A stretch of DNA of 64,000 nucleotides from contig JBQJBP010000001.1 of assembly GCA_052078155.1 (NCBI GenBank), forward strand, positions 1,302,001 through 1,366,000, in the 5' to 3' direction. The notes beneath the pieces are model-generated. The model was not told the origin of the DNA. It saw only the letters and a program-made list of their open reading frames with translations, and did not search any database. Both the position numbers and the translations under genes were made by a program. Source of the DNA: CAXBMB01 sp052078155. Its GTDB lineage: Bacteria; Pseudomonadota; Alphaproteobacteria; Kiloniellales; DSM-21159. This document shows, in pieces, positions 16,117-26,210 of this stretch. The number at the start of each line of letters is the position of its first letter. Position 1 is the first letter of the stretch.

Positions 16117-17235
16117 TTACCCCCAGCGCGACTTAACGGCTGAAATCTCTTCTTCCTGAAACGCCGGGCGCTTCTTCGGCGCCTCACCATCAATCCAGCC
16201 GCCAAAAAGGGTTTCAACAAAGGCCCCGCGACCGCTGGCAGGGTCGGCGGCATGGGCAACGATTTGACCTCGGGCCTTCAGATGCGGATGGGCCAGCATT
16301 TCCTCTGCCTCCAGCAAAGGCTCATAACAACAATCGACCGTCTCCAGCAACGCGTTCCACTGGTCCAGAGTTTTGGACCGGAACAGCATGTCCACTTCCG
16401 CTATCAGATCTTTTTGTGGCAAGGGCTCGGCCTGACGCGCAATCCAGTCCGGGCGGCCCGCAGCTTCACAGAAAGCCGCCCAGAATTTTGGCTCAATGGC
16501 CCCCAGAGAAACAAAGCGCCCGTCAGCCGTTTCGTAGATCCGGTAGAAGGCAACCCCGCCCGTCAGCAGGCCCTCGCCCCGCTTGGCTTCACCGCCGTCT
16601 CGCACCTCACTGGTCAGGGCAATGGCCTGCCAGGCCAGGACCGTTTCCATGATCGAGAGGTCCAGATAGGCCCCGATGCCTTGCCGCTCCTTTCGAAAGA
16701 GTGCAGCCAGAATGCCGATCACCGCCTGCATGGAGGATGCATGATCCCCCACCGGGGGATAGACCAGCTCAGGCCGCGCGGCAGAACCGGACAGGGCCGC
16801 ATTGCCCCCCAATGCCAGGTAGTTGTTGTCATGCCCGCCCTTCAGCGCATAGGGACCGGTCTGGCCGAACCCGGACAGCGCACAATGCACCAGCTTCGGA
16901 TTGATGTCGGCAAGCCGTTGTTTTGTGAAGGTCAGTTTGTCCAGGGTTCCGGGCCGAAAGGACTCCAGCAGTACATCGGCCCCGGCCAGAAGTGCCGCGA
17001 AATCGGCCTGTCCTTCAGGCGTTTTCAGGTCCAGCCGCACCACGCTTTTGCCCGCATTGACCAGCTTGTACCAGATACAGATGCCATCAGGGTCCAGCTG
17101 TCCGATCCGGCGCATGGGGTCACCCTGGGGAGGCTCCACCTTAACCACCTCTGCCCCCAGATCCGCCAGCATCTGACCGGCAGCCGGTCCCGGCAACCAC
17201 TGGCTCAAATCAACTACCCGCACCCCTGACAGCAC
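16117..17235 (-). CDS. Family III CoA-transferase (CaiB/BaiF)
   Basis: The protein has the class III CoA-transferase layout: VRVVDLSQWLPGP at the N-terminus, EVVKVEPPQGDPMR, and the acyl-acceptor aspartate in YPPVGDHASS (about residue 164). It would exchange CoA between carboxylic acids or act as an alpha-methylacyl-CoA racemase; the sequence does not decide. The frame is open to 17301, but GTG 17235 is preferred because GGGGAAAGG lies just upstream and the family usually starts with this LSGVRVVDL segment, giving 372 residues. It is convergent with the FemAB-like gene and stands alone. Confidence 0.85.
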   Translation of the reverse strand: MLSGVRVVDLSQWLPGPAAGQMLADLGAEVVKVEPPQGDPMRRIGQLDPDGICIWYKLVNAGKSVVRLDLKTPEGQADFAALLAGADVLLESFRPGTLDKLTFTKQRLADINPKLVHCALSGFGQTGPYALKGGHDNNYLALGGNAALSGSAARPELVYPPVGDHASSMQAVIGILAALFRKERQGIGAYLDLSIMETVLAWQAIALTSEVRDGGEAKRGEGLLTGGVAFYRIYETADGRFVSLGAIEPKFWAAFCEAAGRPDWIARQAEPLPQKDLIAEVDMLFRSKTLDQWNALLETVDCCYEPLLEAEEMLAHPHLKARGQIVAHAADPASGRGAFVETLFGGWIDGEAPKKRPAFQEEEISAVKSRWG

Positions 17236-17405
17236 AGCCTTTCCCCTTCTTTGTTGTGTGACCGGTCCGGTCTGGCAGTCCGGGCAGCCGAAATCAAGCA
17301 AGCAAGCGCTTGTTGCCCTGAACAGATCCGGGTCCAGACAGCAGACGCAGTCCCGACATCACCCGGTATGCCGCTCAGGAAATCTCAGGCAAGCCCATAA
17401 AACGA

Positions 17406-17433
17406 AAAAGGGCAACCCGCAGGCTGCCCTTTT
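17406..17433 (-). terminator. Rho-independent terminator of clpA
   Basis: AAAAGGGCA pairs with TGCCCTTTT, and read on the minus strand the stem is followed by TTTTTCGTTTT. It begins 24 bp beyond the clpA stop codon. Confidence 0.8.
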
Positions 17434-17456
17434 CAAACGCCAGATTCTTTAGATCC

Positions 17457-19859
<2,403 letters not shown>

Positions 19860-19865
19860 GGCCGA

Positions 19866-20195
19866 TTATTCCTTTTCCAGAGTGCATTGCAGGGGGTGTT
19901 GATGCTTGCGGGCATACTCAACCACCTGGGTCACTTTTGTTTCGGCGATCTCATAAGTGAAAACGCCACAAATCCCGATGCCTCGGCGATGCACATGGAG
20001 CATGATCTCCGTGGCCTCATCAGGAGTCTTTCCGAAAAAGCTTTCCAGGACATGAATAACGAACTCCATGGGAGTGTAGTCGTCATTCAGCATCAAAACT
20101 TTGTAGAGCGACGGCTTCTTGGTTTTGGGTTTGGACTGCAGCACAACACCGCTGTCACCATCCCTGTTGCCGTCGTTATCTCGTTCGTCACTCAT
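19866..20195 (-). CDS. clpS: ClpS adaptor of the N-end rule pathway
   Basis: The 109-residue protein has an acidic flexible N-terminus (about 30 residues) and the ClpS core: YKVLMLNDDYTPMEFVIHVL, with the DD and Met that form the N-degron pocket, then EATEIMLHVHRRGIGICGVF and a final EYARKHQHPLQCTLEKE. It delivers proteins with destabilising N-terminal residues to ClpA. Position directly upstream of clpA confirms the identity. Confidence 0.96.
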   Translation of the reverse strand: MSDERDNDGNRDGDSGVVLQSKPKTKKPSLYKVLMLNDDYTPMEFVIHVLESFFGKTPDEATEIMLHVHRRGIGICGVFTYEIAETKVTQVVEYARKHQHPLQCTLEKE

Positions 20196-20670
20196 CTATT
20201 ATCGCCTGTTATCACACGCACTTACCTGTCTTTGCTTTTAGTATAACCGCTCTCACGGGTTTTTGGCATTCCAGATATCGGAAGTGTTGCCTTTCGTTTC
20301 ATCCCTTAACAGAAAAAAATGGCAAGAAAAGTGCTGTGCCCAGACGGCAGGTCCCATTTGACGGGTACAGCTCGAAAGTGACACAGCCTGAAGCTGCTTT
20401 GCGCTCCAGCAACAGTTCCGCCTCTTTCCGCACTGCCATTGGCCCCACGATGTGTTGCCAACACCAAAAAGACCGGCCCTGCCACCGTTGGAATGACGTC
20501 TCAAAACACGGCGGAAAGAAAAGGCCGCCTGCGAAAAAACAGGCGGCCCAAAATCTTCGTCAGTGATCGCGTGGAACAGCTTTCCGGTGGTTTCCCCGTT
20601 CACCCACAAAAACACCTTCGTGGAGCCGACAGAATCATTCAGTGCCCGTTCAAGCTGACGCCCCCAGTCC
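20196..20670. other. 475-bp interval without a convincing gene
   Basis: The interval separates clpS from the lipoprotein gene, both on the minus strand. It contains the lipoprotein terminator (20523-20548) and presumably the clpS-clpA promoter. Several overlapping open frames exist on both strands but none has a ribosome binding site with a protein-like composition. Confidence 0.55.
20523..20548 (-). terminator. Rho-independent terminator of the lipoprotein gene
   Basis: GGCCGCCTG and CAGGCGGCC pair perfectly around an 8-nt loop. On the minus strand the stem is followed by TTTTCTTTC. It lies about 120 bp beyond the lipoprotein stop codon. Confidence 0.75.
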
Positions 20671-21402
20671 TCAGAAGAGCGTGAAGACGCCCCGCAGACC
20701 GTTTTCACCCACAGTCATGTCAAAGTTGTTGTTGTCGTCTTTAAAGGTCTTGCCGCGACGATCCTGCTTTTGCTGCAGCACTTCTACAGGAAGGTCCCGA
20801 GCCGCATTGAAGGCCAGGCCCGTCTGGTCGTAGTTGGCCAGCACGGACGGGAACGTCAGGCTGCTGTAGCTGGCACTGGGATAGGACCAGGCATGGAAGT
20901 AGACCTTAGCGTCGCGACAGCCCACGGCCAGCCAGTAAAAGCCACGTGAATTGAGGCGCAACCCTTCCGGTGCCCCTGCAAAAAAACCGTCATCCACCAG
21001 AGCCTTTTCAAAGCCCCGCATCTGTTCCGGCGAGAGATCGACCCGGCTTTCCTGCCAGCTCCACGGCCCCAGGGGGTTGTCGCTGCTGATCTGTGTGAGG
21101 CTTTGATTGCCGCGCACTTTAGAGACGATCTGCCCGCCGTTGAGGGCATCCCCTGCAATCTCGTAGGTACGAACCTGCTCGTCATAGCGACCATTGTAGA
21201 CCAGTCGATAGCGACTGACGCTGCCCGCGTTACAGGATTTTCGGATGTCATCACCGTTCAGGAAACTGAACCAGGCGACCTTCTGGGTGAAGGGCTTTTC
21301 AATGCCGCTGCCGTCATAACTGCACCCGGCCAACGCCAGGCCCATAACAGCTGTCGCCAGCAAACTCTTGAGGGCGCTCCCGCGTGAAAAGATATTCTTC
21401 AT
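20671..21402 (-). CDS. Hypothetical lipoprotein
   Basis: The 243-residue protein begins with MKNIFSRG, a hydrophobic stretch and the lipobox LALAGC, so it should be lipid-anchored at C27. The mature part has a polar, probably beta-rich body (YRLVYNGRYDEQVRTYEIAG, WSWQESRVDLSPEQ) and a conserved-looking YWLAVGCRDAKVYFHAWSYP segment. No enzyme signature is visible and the family is not recognised. The gene is divergent from the D,D-carboxypeptidase gene, hinting at an envelope role, but this rests on position only. Confidence 0.75.
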   Translation of the reverse strand: MKNIFSRGSALKSLLATAVMGLALAGCSYDGSGIEKPFTQKVAWFSFLNGDDIRKSCNAGSVSRYRLVYNGRYDEQVRTYEIAGDALNGGQIVSKVRGNQSLTQISSDNPLGPWSWQESRVDLSPEQMRGFEKALVDDGFFAGAPEGLRLNSRGFYWLAVGCRDAKVYFHAWSYPSASYSSLTFPSVLANYDQTGLAFNAARDLPVEVLQQKQDRRGKTFKDDNNNFDMTVGENGLRGVFTLF

Positions 21403-21708
21403 GAAATTCTGTCATCCTCCAGAGAGTCTCGAAAGGGCTTCATCGCGCCCCAGGATCGATAAAGTGAGTCACGCTCTCACCGATTGATTTGCGCCCTGTT
21501 CAGCCTTTTGGGGATCATGAATTCGATCTCTCCTGACAGGCCAGGACTCTGGTACATAAGGGATTTTTCCCTCGCAGGAGAGACTAAGTGCAAAGCGCCA
21601 GCAGACGCAAGTGAGCCTGAAAAAAGGGACTCTAGACAGAGTCCACGCAATTGCGTAAGATTCTTATATGAATCAAGTACTTTTCGGCTGTTGCTTCGGG
21701 GGAACATT
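21403..21708. promoter_or_regulatory. Divergent promoter region with hairpin, palindrome and GANTC sites
   Basis: Next to each other lie GGACTCT-AGAC-AGAGTCC (21627-21644), a 7-bp hairpin whose arms each contain a GANTC site, and the perfect 12-bp palindrome ACGCAATTGCGT (21645-21656). A further GAGTC is near 21465. GANTC is the target of the alphaproteobacterial cell-cycle methylase CcrM, so methylation-dependent expression of the cell-wall enzyme is plausible but untested. Confidence 0.45.
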
Positions 21709-23013
21709 GTGATTCAGCCGCTAAAGCCTTTAGGCAGCTTACAGAATCTGGTCGCGGCCCTGCTTCTTGCAGGACTGGTGCTGAGCCTGGCAGGGCCGGC
21801 AGCAGCGCGACAGTATTCTTCCATCGTGGTTGACTTTGAAAGCGGTCAGGTGCTGAGCCAGTATCGGGCCGACACACTCAACCGCCCTGCTTCCATGACC
21901 AAGATGATGACGCTTTACATGCTGTTCGACGCCGTTAAGGCCGGCAAGTACACCATGAACAGCAAGCTGAAAGTCTCCCGCCGGGCAGAAGGCATGGCCC
22001 CGTCCAAGCTGGGCCTGCGGCGCGGACAGACCATCACAGTAAAGAACGCCATCCTTGCGCTGGTCACCAAGTCCGCCAACGATGTGGCCGTGGTGGTGGC
22101 AGAAGCCATGGGGGGAACCGAATCCAAGTTCGCCCTGATGATGACGAAAAAAGCCCGCAATGACCTGGGCATGACGCGCACGACCTTCCGCAATGCCTCC
22201 GGTCTGCCGAACCGCGCTCAGCGATCAACCGCCCGGGACATGGCCCGCCTGTCCATTGCTCTGCTGACCGATCACAAAGACTTCTATCACTACTTTGCCA
22301 CCCAGAAGTTCACCTACAACGGGCGCACCTACGGCAACCACAACAAACTGCTGAAGTATTACAAAGGAACGGACGGCATCAAAACCGGCTACACCCGGGC
22401 CTCCGGCTTCAATCTGGCAGCATCGGTGAAGCGTAACGGTCGCCGTCTGGTTGCCGTGGTCTTCGGCGGTCGCAAAGGCAGCAGCCGAGACAAACAGATG
22501 ATGAAGCTGCTGAACCGTGGTTTTGCCAAAACCGTTGTGGCTTACAACAAGGTAAACCCCACAAAACTGGCGGCTCCGAAACCGCTGAAACTGGCCCGCG
22601 CCATCGGCCAGCGCCAGCAGCTGGACCGTCTGGTGGCCACCGTGAACTCGGTATCTCTCGTATCCCAGGCCCAGGCCAGCGTATCCAAGACCGACAGCAC
22701 CAGCAGCCTGTCAGGCATGCGGGTGGCCCTGGCCAAACCAACACCAGCAGCGGCGAGCCAGGGGCCCTGGGCCGTTCAGGTGGGCGCCTACAAAAGAGCG
22801 GCTCCAGCCAAGCAGCGGGCCATTCAGGCCCTTGGCAAGGTGCCTGATATCATGAACACCGCCCAGGTGGCTGTAACGCCCCGCAAGAGCAAAAATGGCA
22901 CCCTTTACCGGGCGCGTCTGGTGGGGTTGAGCGAAAGCACCGCCCGGAACGCCTGTCGACAGCTGGAGAAGAAAGCCGTCAATTGCCTGGTGATCCGGCA
23001 CAAGGCTTCCTGA
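21709..23013 (+). CDS. D-alanyl-D-alanine carboxypeptidase (S11 family) with SPOR domain
   Basis: The protein has a signal peptide ending AAA, then the penicillin-binding fold with all three motifs: S62-x-x-K65 (ASMTK), S122-A-N124 and K225-T-G. It trims the terminal D-Ala of peptidoglycan stem peptides in the periplasm. After a Ser/Ala-rich linker the last 90 residues form a SPOR domain (GPWAVQVGAYKR onward, with RARLVGL), which targets denuded septal glycan. The frame is open from 21484, but GTG 21709 with GGGGG 6 nt upstream gives a normal signal peptide and 434 residues. A strong terminator follows. Confidence 0.9.
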   Translation: MIQPLKPLGSLQNLVAALLLAGLVLSLAGPAAARQYSSIVVDFESGQVLSQYRADTLNRPASMTKMMTLYMLFDAVKAGKYTMNSKLKVSRRAEGMAPSKLGLRRGQTITVKNAILALVTKSANDVAVVVAEAMGGTESKFALMMTKKARNDLGMTRTTFRNASGLPNRAQRSTARDMARLSIALLTDHKDFYHYFATQKFTYNGRTYGNHNKLLKYYKGTDGIKTGYTRASGFNLAASVKRNGRRLVAVVFGGRKGSSRDKQMMKLLNRGFAKTVVAYNKVNPTKLAAPKPLKLARAIGQRQQLDRLVATVNSVSLVSQAQASVSKTDSTSSLSGMRVALAKPTPAAASQGPWAVQVGAYKRAAPAKQRAIQALGKVPDIMNTAQVAVTPRKSKNGTLYRARLVGLSESTARNACRQLEKKAVNCLVIRHKAS

Positions 23014-23046
23014 CCTTTCCGGGCAGTCTACAGATCTAAATGAAAA

Positions 23047-23076
23047 GGGACGCTGGCAACCAGCGTCCCTTTTTTT
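23047..23076 (+). terminator. Rho-independent terminator
   Basis: GGGACGCTGG and CCAGCGTCCC form a perfect 10-bp stem with a CAA loop, followed by a run of seven T. It ends transcription of the carboxypeptidase gene 34 bp after its stop. Confidence 0.95.
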
Positions 23077-23162
23077 GCTTACCTAAGCTGTTGGGGCTCT
23101 TTCGTTCCAGACTGCTGGTCGCCAGCCAACTCCTGACGGCGCTCCCGCGTGATCCGGCGGAA

Positions 23163-24554
23163 TCAGTCGGGCTTGTAGGCAAACCTGAGGCCACCCCAGT
23201 GACGGCCCTGAACCATGATGGGTGCGGAAACGTCTTTCATCAGAACAAAGTTCCCGTTCCCCATGTCGCGCCGGTAGGTTTGCAGCAGGAAAGGCTTGGT
23301 GTTCTGGGCGGCTGCCAGTCCCACCCGATCATCAAAGATCCGGCGATTGCGGCAATGGCCATTGTTCCACTCGGGATCCTCTCCCTGGGGGTGAGAGAAC
23401 TTGTTGTTGTGGGTCGGCAGGTAGCCTTTGGTATCCACGGCTGCACAGAAGACCACGCGCGGATCAAACTCCAGCGCCGGTTCCTGCAGCTGGGGCAGGA
23501 TGCGATCCGTAAAATCGATGTAATCTGTCACCACCTGAGGCGGATTTGAGCCTTCAACAGGTCGATAGTTCTGATCAAAGAGCTGCGCCATGGTGACATC
23601 ACCGACCTCAACTGAGGCCTCGAACATGGCACCGACTTCTTCCGCCATGGCTTTAACATGGTCGATGAAGCGCCGGTCCTGACCATTGCTGTCACTGCTG
23701 GCGCTCAGACGCACCATCTGCTCGCTTTTCCCAATCAGCGCGTTCACCCGGTCACGGGCCTGTCCGAGGGTTTCACTGGAGACAGCCACGTCCTGGCTCA
23801 TCCCCTCCAGGGTGCCCACGAATACGCCGGAATGACGGTCAATTTCCTGAGCGGCCTGAGAGATAGCCTGGGCATTGCTGGCAACTTCACCAATCACACC
23901 GGATACGGTTTCCACAACCTGACCAATGGTGCGGGTCCCCTCCTGAACGGCCTGCGCCCTTTTTGAGCTCTGCACGCTTTCAGCCCGCAGGACTTCCGAC
24001 TGATCGGTCAGCTCCGACAGGGTGCTGTCAATCTCTGCTGTCGCCTTGCTGGTCTGATCCGCCAAGGATTTGACCTCACCGGCCACCACCGCAAAGCCTT
24101 TGCCGGCTTCCCCGGCCCGGGCCGCTTCAATGGTGGCATTGAGAGCCAGCAGGTTGGTCTGTTTGGCGATGGCATCAATGCTGGAGGCTACGGTTGCGAC
24201 ATTTTTCAGCGCCACCTGCAGATTGGAGAGCTTTTCCTCCATGGCCGTCACGGACTGCACCAGTTCATGAATGTCAGTCAGGGAGGACTGCACGGCTTCA
24301 CCGGACCCCCTCAGGTCTTCACTCGCCCGGCTGGTGGTTTCCTGGGCCTGTCCGGCAGCGGACACCACACGCTGGTTACATTCAGACACGCTGGCGGCAT
24401 TGCCCATCAGATCCTGGAAGGTTCTGGCTTGCCCTTCTACCGAAGCGGAAACCTGATCCACATTGCCAGCAATATCCACCACCTCAACAGAGAGTTCACC
24501 GGCGGTCTCAGCGATTTGCGAAATCAGTTCGTCATTGGCCGTGGGACTACTCAA
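23163..24554 (-). CDS. Soluble methyl-accepting chemotaxis protein with C-terminal sensor domain
   Basis: No membrane segment is present. Residues about 1-300 are a long helical signalling domain with the hairpin-tip sequence KQTNLLALNATIEAARAGE and flanking repeats suited to methylation. Residues 310-463 form a Cache/PAS-like sensor (VVFCAAVDTKGYLPTHN, FLLQTYRRDMGNG, then GRHWGGLRFAYKPD). So the usual order is reversed, with the sensor after the signalling tip. The frame is open to 24620, but TTG 24554 has a perfect AGGAGG 5 nt upstream, giving 463 residues. It should signal to CheA from the cytoplasm. No other che gene is nearby. Confidence 0.85.
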   Translation of the reverse strand: MSSPTANDELISQIAETAGELSVEVVDIAGNVDQVSASVEGQARTFQDLMGNAASVSECNQRVVSAAGQAQETTSRASEDLRGSGEAVQSSLTDIHELVQSVTAMEEKLSNLQVALKNVATVASSIDAIAKQTNLLALNATIEAARAGEAGKGFAVVAGEVKSLADQTSKATAEIDSTLSELTDQSEVLRAESVQSSKRAQAVQEGTRTIGQVVETVSGVIGEVASNAQAISQAAQEIDRHSGVFVGTLEGMSQDVAVSSETLGQARDRVNALIGKSEQMVRLSASSDSNGQDRRFIDHVKAMAEEVGAMFEASVEVGDVTMAQLFDQNYRPVEGSNPPQVVTDYIDFTDRILPQLQEPALEFDPRVVFCAAVDTKGYLPTHNNKFSHPQGEDPEWNNGHCRNRRIFDDRVGLAAAQNTKPFLLQTYRRDMGNGNFVLMKDVSAPIMVQGRHWGGLRFAYKPD

Positions 24555-25067
24555 CACTTCCTCCTGAAACTTGTTACCAGCCCGATCCGGTTCCTGTGGT
24601 TCAGGGCGCACCGGGGGCACTTTTATGGGAAGCCTAGCCGTGCATGGTTAACCGTGCGTAAAGAACGGCACCAACTTTCCGCCATCATGGAACAATTCAT
24701 CTGTTATTGGCGGTACCCTTCCATCGGACGGAGCAAAAACACCTCGTCTTCCTCGCAAAAAAGTGTTCGAACGCGATTTAAATCTGCCAAAGGGATCCCT
24801 ATTTGAAGATCCGGAGAAAAAAACACCCGCCATATGAAGCGGTCTCCAGCGTCGGGGCAGACTGACAACAGGCCCAAAATGAGCCCCCGTCAGTCGATCA
24901 TTGAGCTCTTGAAGACCAGCCGCATGACACGGCTGCCACAGACCTGCACAGAACCGGAAGCACAGAAAGCGGTTCTGCCTGTCTGATCCAAGTGACCAAT
25001 CAGAGACGTGATGCCGAAAGGTTGGGTCCCTCCCCGGCCTGTCTCGGCAGCCCCGAAAGCAAACCCG
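24555..25067. other. Structured leader region upstream of the first P460 gene
   Basis: No gene is supported in these 513 bp. Two perfect inverted repeats stand out on the plus strand: GACTGAC with GTCAGTC (24860-24895), enclosing a second GGC/GCC pairing, and CAGAACCG with CGGTTCTG (24949-24977). They lie within 210 bp of the P460 start and may shape its mRNA leader. An AT-rich patch at 24730-24835 could hold the promoter. Confidence 0.4.
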
Positions 25068-25820
25068 ATGGATACGCCACAGAGATTCCCCTACCCGACA
25101 GACCATTCCCGAACCCCGGCCCCAAGTCCGGGGGGCATAAGCTGCCGCCAGAAATCCCTTGTCGGGTCTCTGCGCCTTGCCCTGCTGACCTTGCTGTTTA
25201 TGGGCACGCTGACCCTTCTTTTTCTGGCCCCGCCTGCTCTGCTGGCCCAGGATGGCGCGGACAGCAAGACCCTGCTGGACGGGCACCCGTCGGTGGAAAA
25301 TCCGGCTTTGCTGAAAGGTCTGGATGCGGAGATGCTTTATCAGAAGCTGCTGCCTGCCATGACCCAGGGATACGGCCTGTCAGAGCTTTCCGTATCGACC
25401 GACTACAAGAGCTGGCAGCGCTACAACTCCGCCCCTTATCGTTCTGCCCAGCACGGCCGGCGCTTTGTCAACAACTACGCCAACGACGTGGCCAGCGATT
25501 ACGGGCTGTTTGAGGAACTGGAGCAACTGCCCCCCGGCTCCATTCTTGCCAAGGACAGTTTTACGGTGACGGACGAAGGCCAGGTCTTTTCCGGGCCGCT
25601 GTTCCTGATGGAGAAAATGGAGCCCGGTTTTCATCCGCCCAGCGGTGACTGGCGCTACAGCATGATCATGCCCGATGGCTCCCTTTTGGGCGAAACCCTT
25701 GGGCTTGGGGCCGCTCAGGTTGCCTTTTGCATCGATTGCCATGCCCTTGTCGCCCGGCAGGACCACCTCTTTTTCCTGCCGGAGATTCACCGACTGCCCC
25801 AGCAAGAAGAAAACTTCTGA
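25068..25820 (+). CDS. Cytochrome P460 family protein
   Basis: The product has a polar N-terminal tail, one hydrophobic segment (LLTLLFMGTLTLLFLAPP) serving as signal or anchor, and a P460 domain. Family marks are SWQRYNSAPYRSAQHGRRFV, NNYANDVASDYG, LPPGSILAKDSF, GPLFLMEKM, GDWRYSMIMP, and a single heme site CIDCH (about C221-H225) followed by DHLFFLPE. P460 cytochromes act in the periplasm on hydroxylamine or nitric oxide, with a heme cross-linked to Lys; the cross-link residue could be in AKDSF or MEKM but cannot be assigned. ATG 25068 is one of three possible starts (also GTG 25008 and ATG 25011). A paralogue follows. Confidence 0.8.
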   Translation: MDTPQRFPYPTDHSRTPAPSPGGISCRQKSLVGSLRLALLTLLFMGTLTLLFLAPPALLAQDGADSKTLLDGHPSVENPALLKGLDAEMLYQKLLPAMTQGYGLSELSVSTDYKSWQRYNSAPYRSAQHGRRFVNNYANDVASDYGLFEELEQLPPGSILAKDSFTVTDEGQVFSGPLFLMEKMEPGFHPPSGDWRYSMIMPDGSLLGETLGLGAAQVAFCIDCHALVARQDHLFFLPEIHRLPQQEENF

Positions 25821-25885
25821 CCCCAAATACGCCTGTAAAGCCGCTCCAGAAGGGTCTCCAGGGAAAACCGTCCCGGAGACCGCGG

Positions 25886-25910
25886 AAGGCTGCGGTCCGG
25901 CCGCCTTTTT
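25886..25910 (+). terminator. Rho-independent terminator of the first P460 gene
   Basis: AAGGC-T-GC pairs with GC-C-GCCTT around a short loop, followed by TTTTT. Just upstream, GGTCTCC pairs with GGAGACC (about 25853-25881), forming a second stem. Confidence 0.6.
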
Positions 25911-26015
25911 CTGTCATCCGCCGATCACAAAACCGGTCCCCTTTTTACACGCAGTTGTGAGGACCCGTGACTCCTCTTAATCGCCCCAGCCTTTACCTTT
26001 TACAGGAGAAATTCT

Positions 26016-26076
26016 GTGAGAGGTCTTGCGGATAGGGAACCGGCAAAAGCCGGACAGTGGAGCAAGCCTCTCTCAC
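26016..26076 (+). ncRNA. Putative structured leader RNA of the Cys-rich P460 gene
   Basis: The 61-nt stretch folds on paper into a three-tier rod: GTGAGAG with CTCTCAC-type pairing at the base, CTTGC with GCAAG in the middle, and CCGGC-AAAA-GCCGG as the apical hairpin. An asymmetric purine-rich internal loop (GGATAGGGAA opposite ACAGTGGA) separates the upper two. It begins 7 nt after AGGAGA and lies 135 bp upstream of the ATG at 26211. No known riboswitch consensus was recognised. A 25-codon GTG frame (26016-26093) overlaps it exactly and might be a leader peptide instead. Confidence 0.4.
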
Positions 26077-26210
26077 CAAAAACAACAACCTGATCATCAC
26101 TGCAGGCCAGCAGGTAACGTCCGGAAACTCAGCACACACGGCTTCTCCGGGTCTTGCCAGGGCACAGCAAACAAACGGTGATCAACACCTGTAGAGAGGA
26201 AAGATCGGAC

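Noticed and set aside
26016..26093. A 25-codon GTG frame after AGGAGA as a real small gene
   Set aside because: The same bases form a strong three-tier stem, and the peptide (Lys/Pro-rich, no hydrophobic core) has no recognisable feature; kept only as an alternative reading of the leader.
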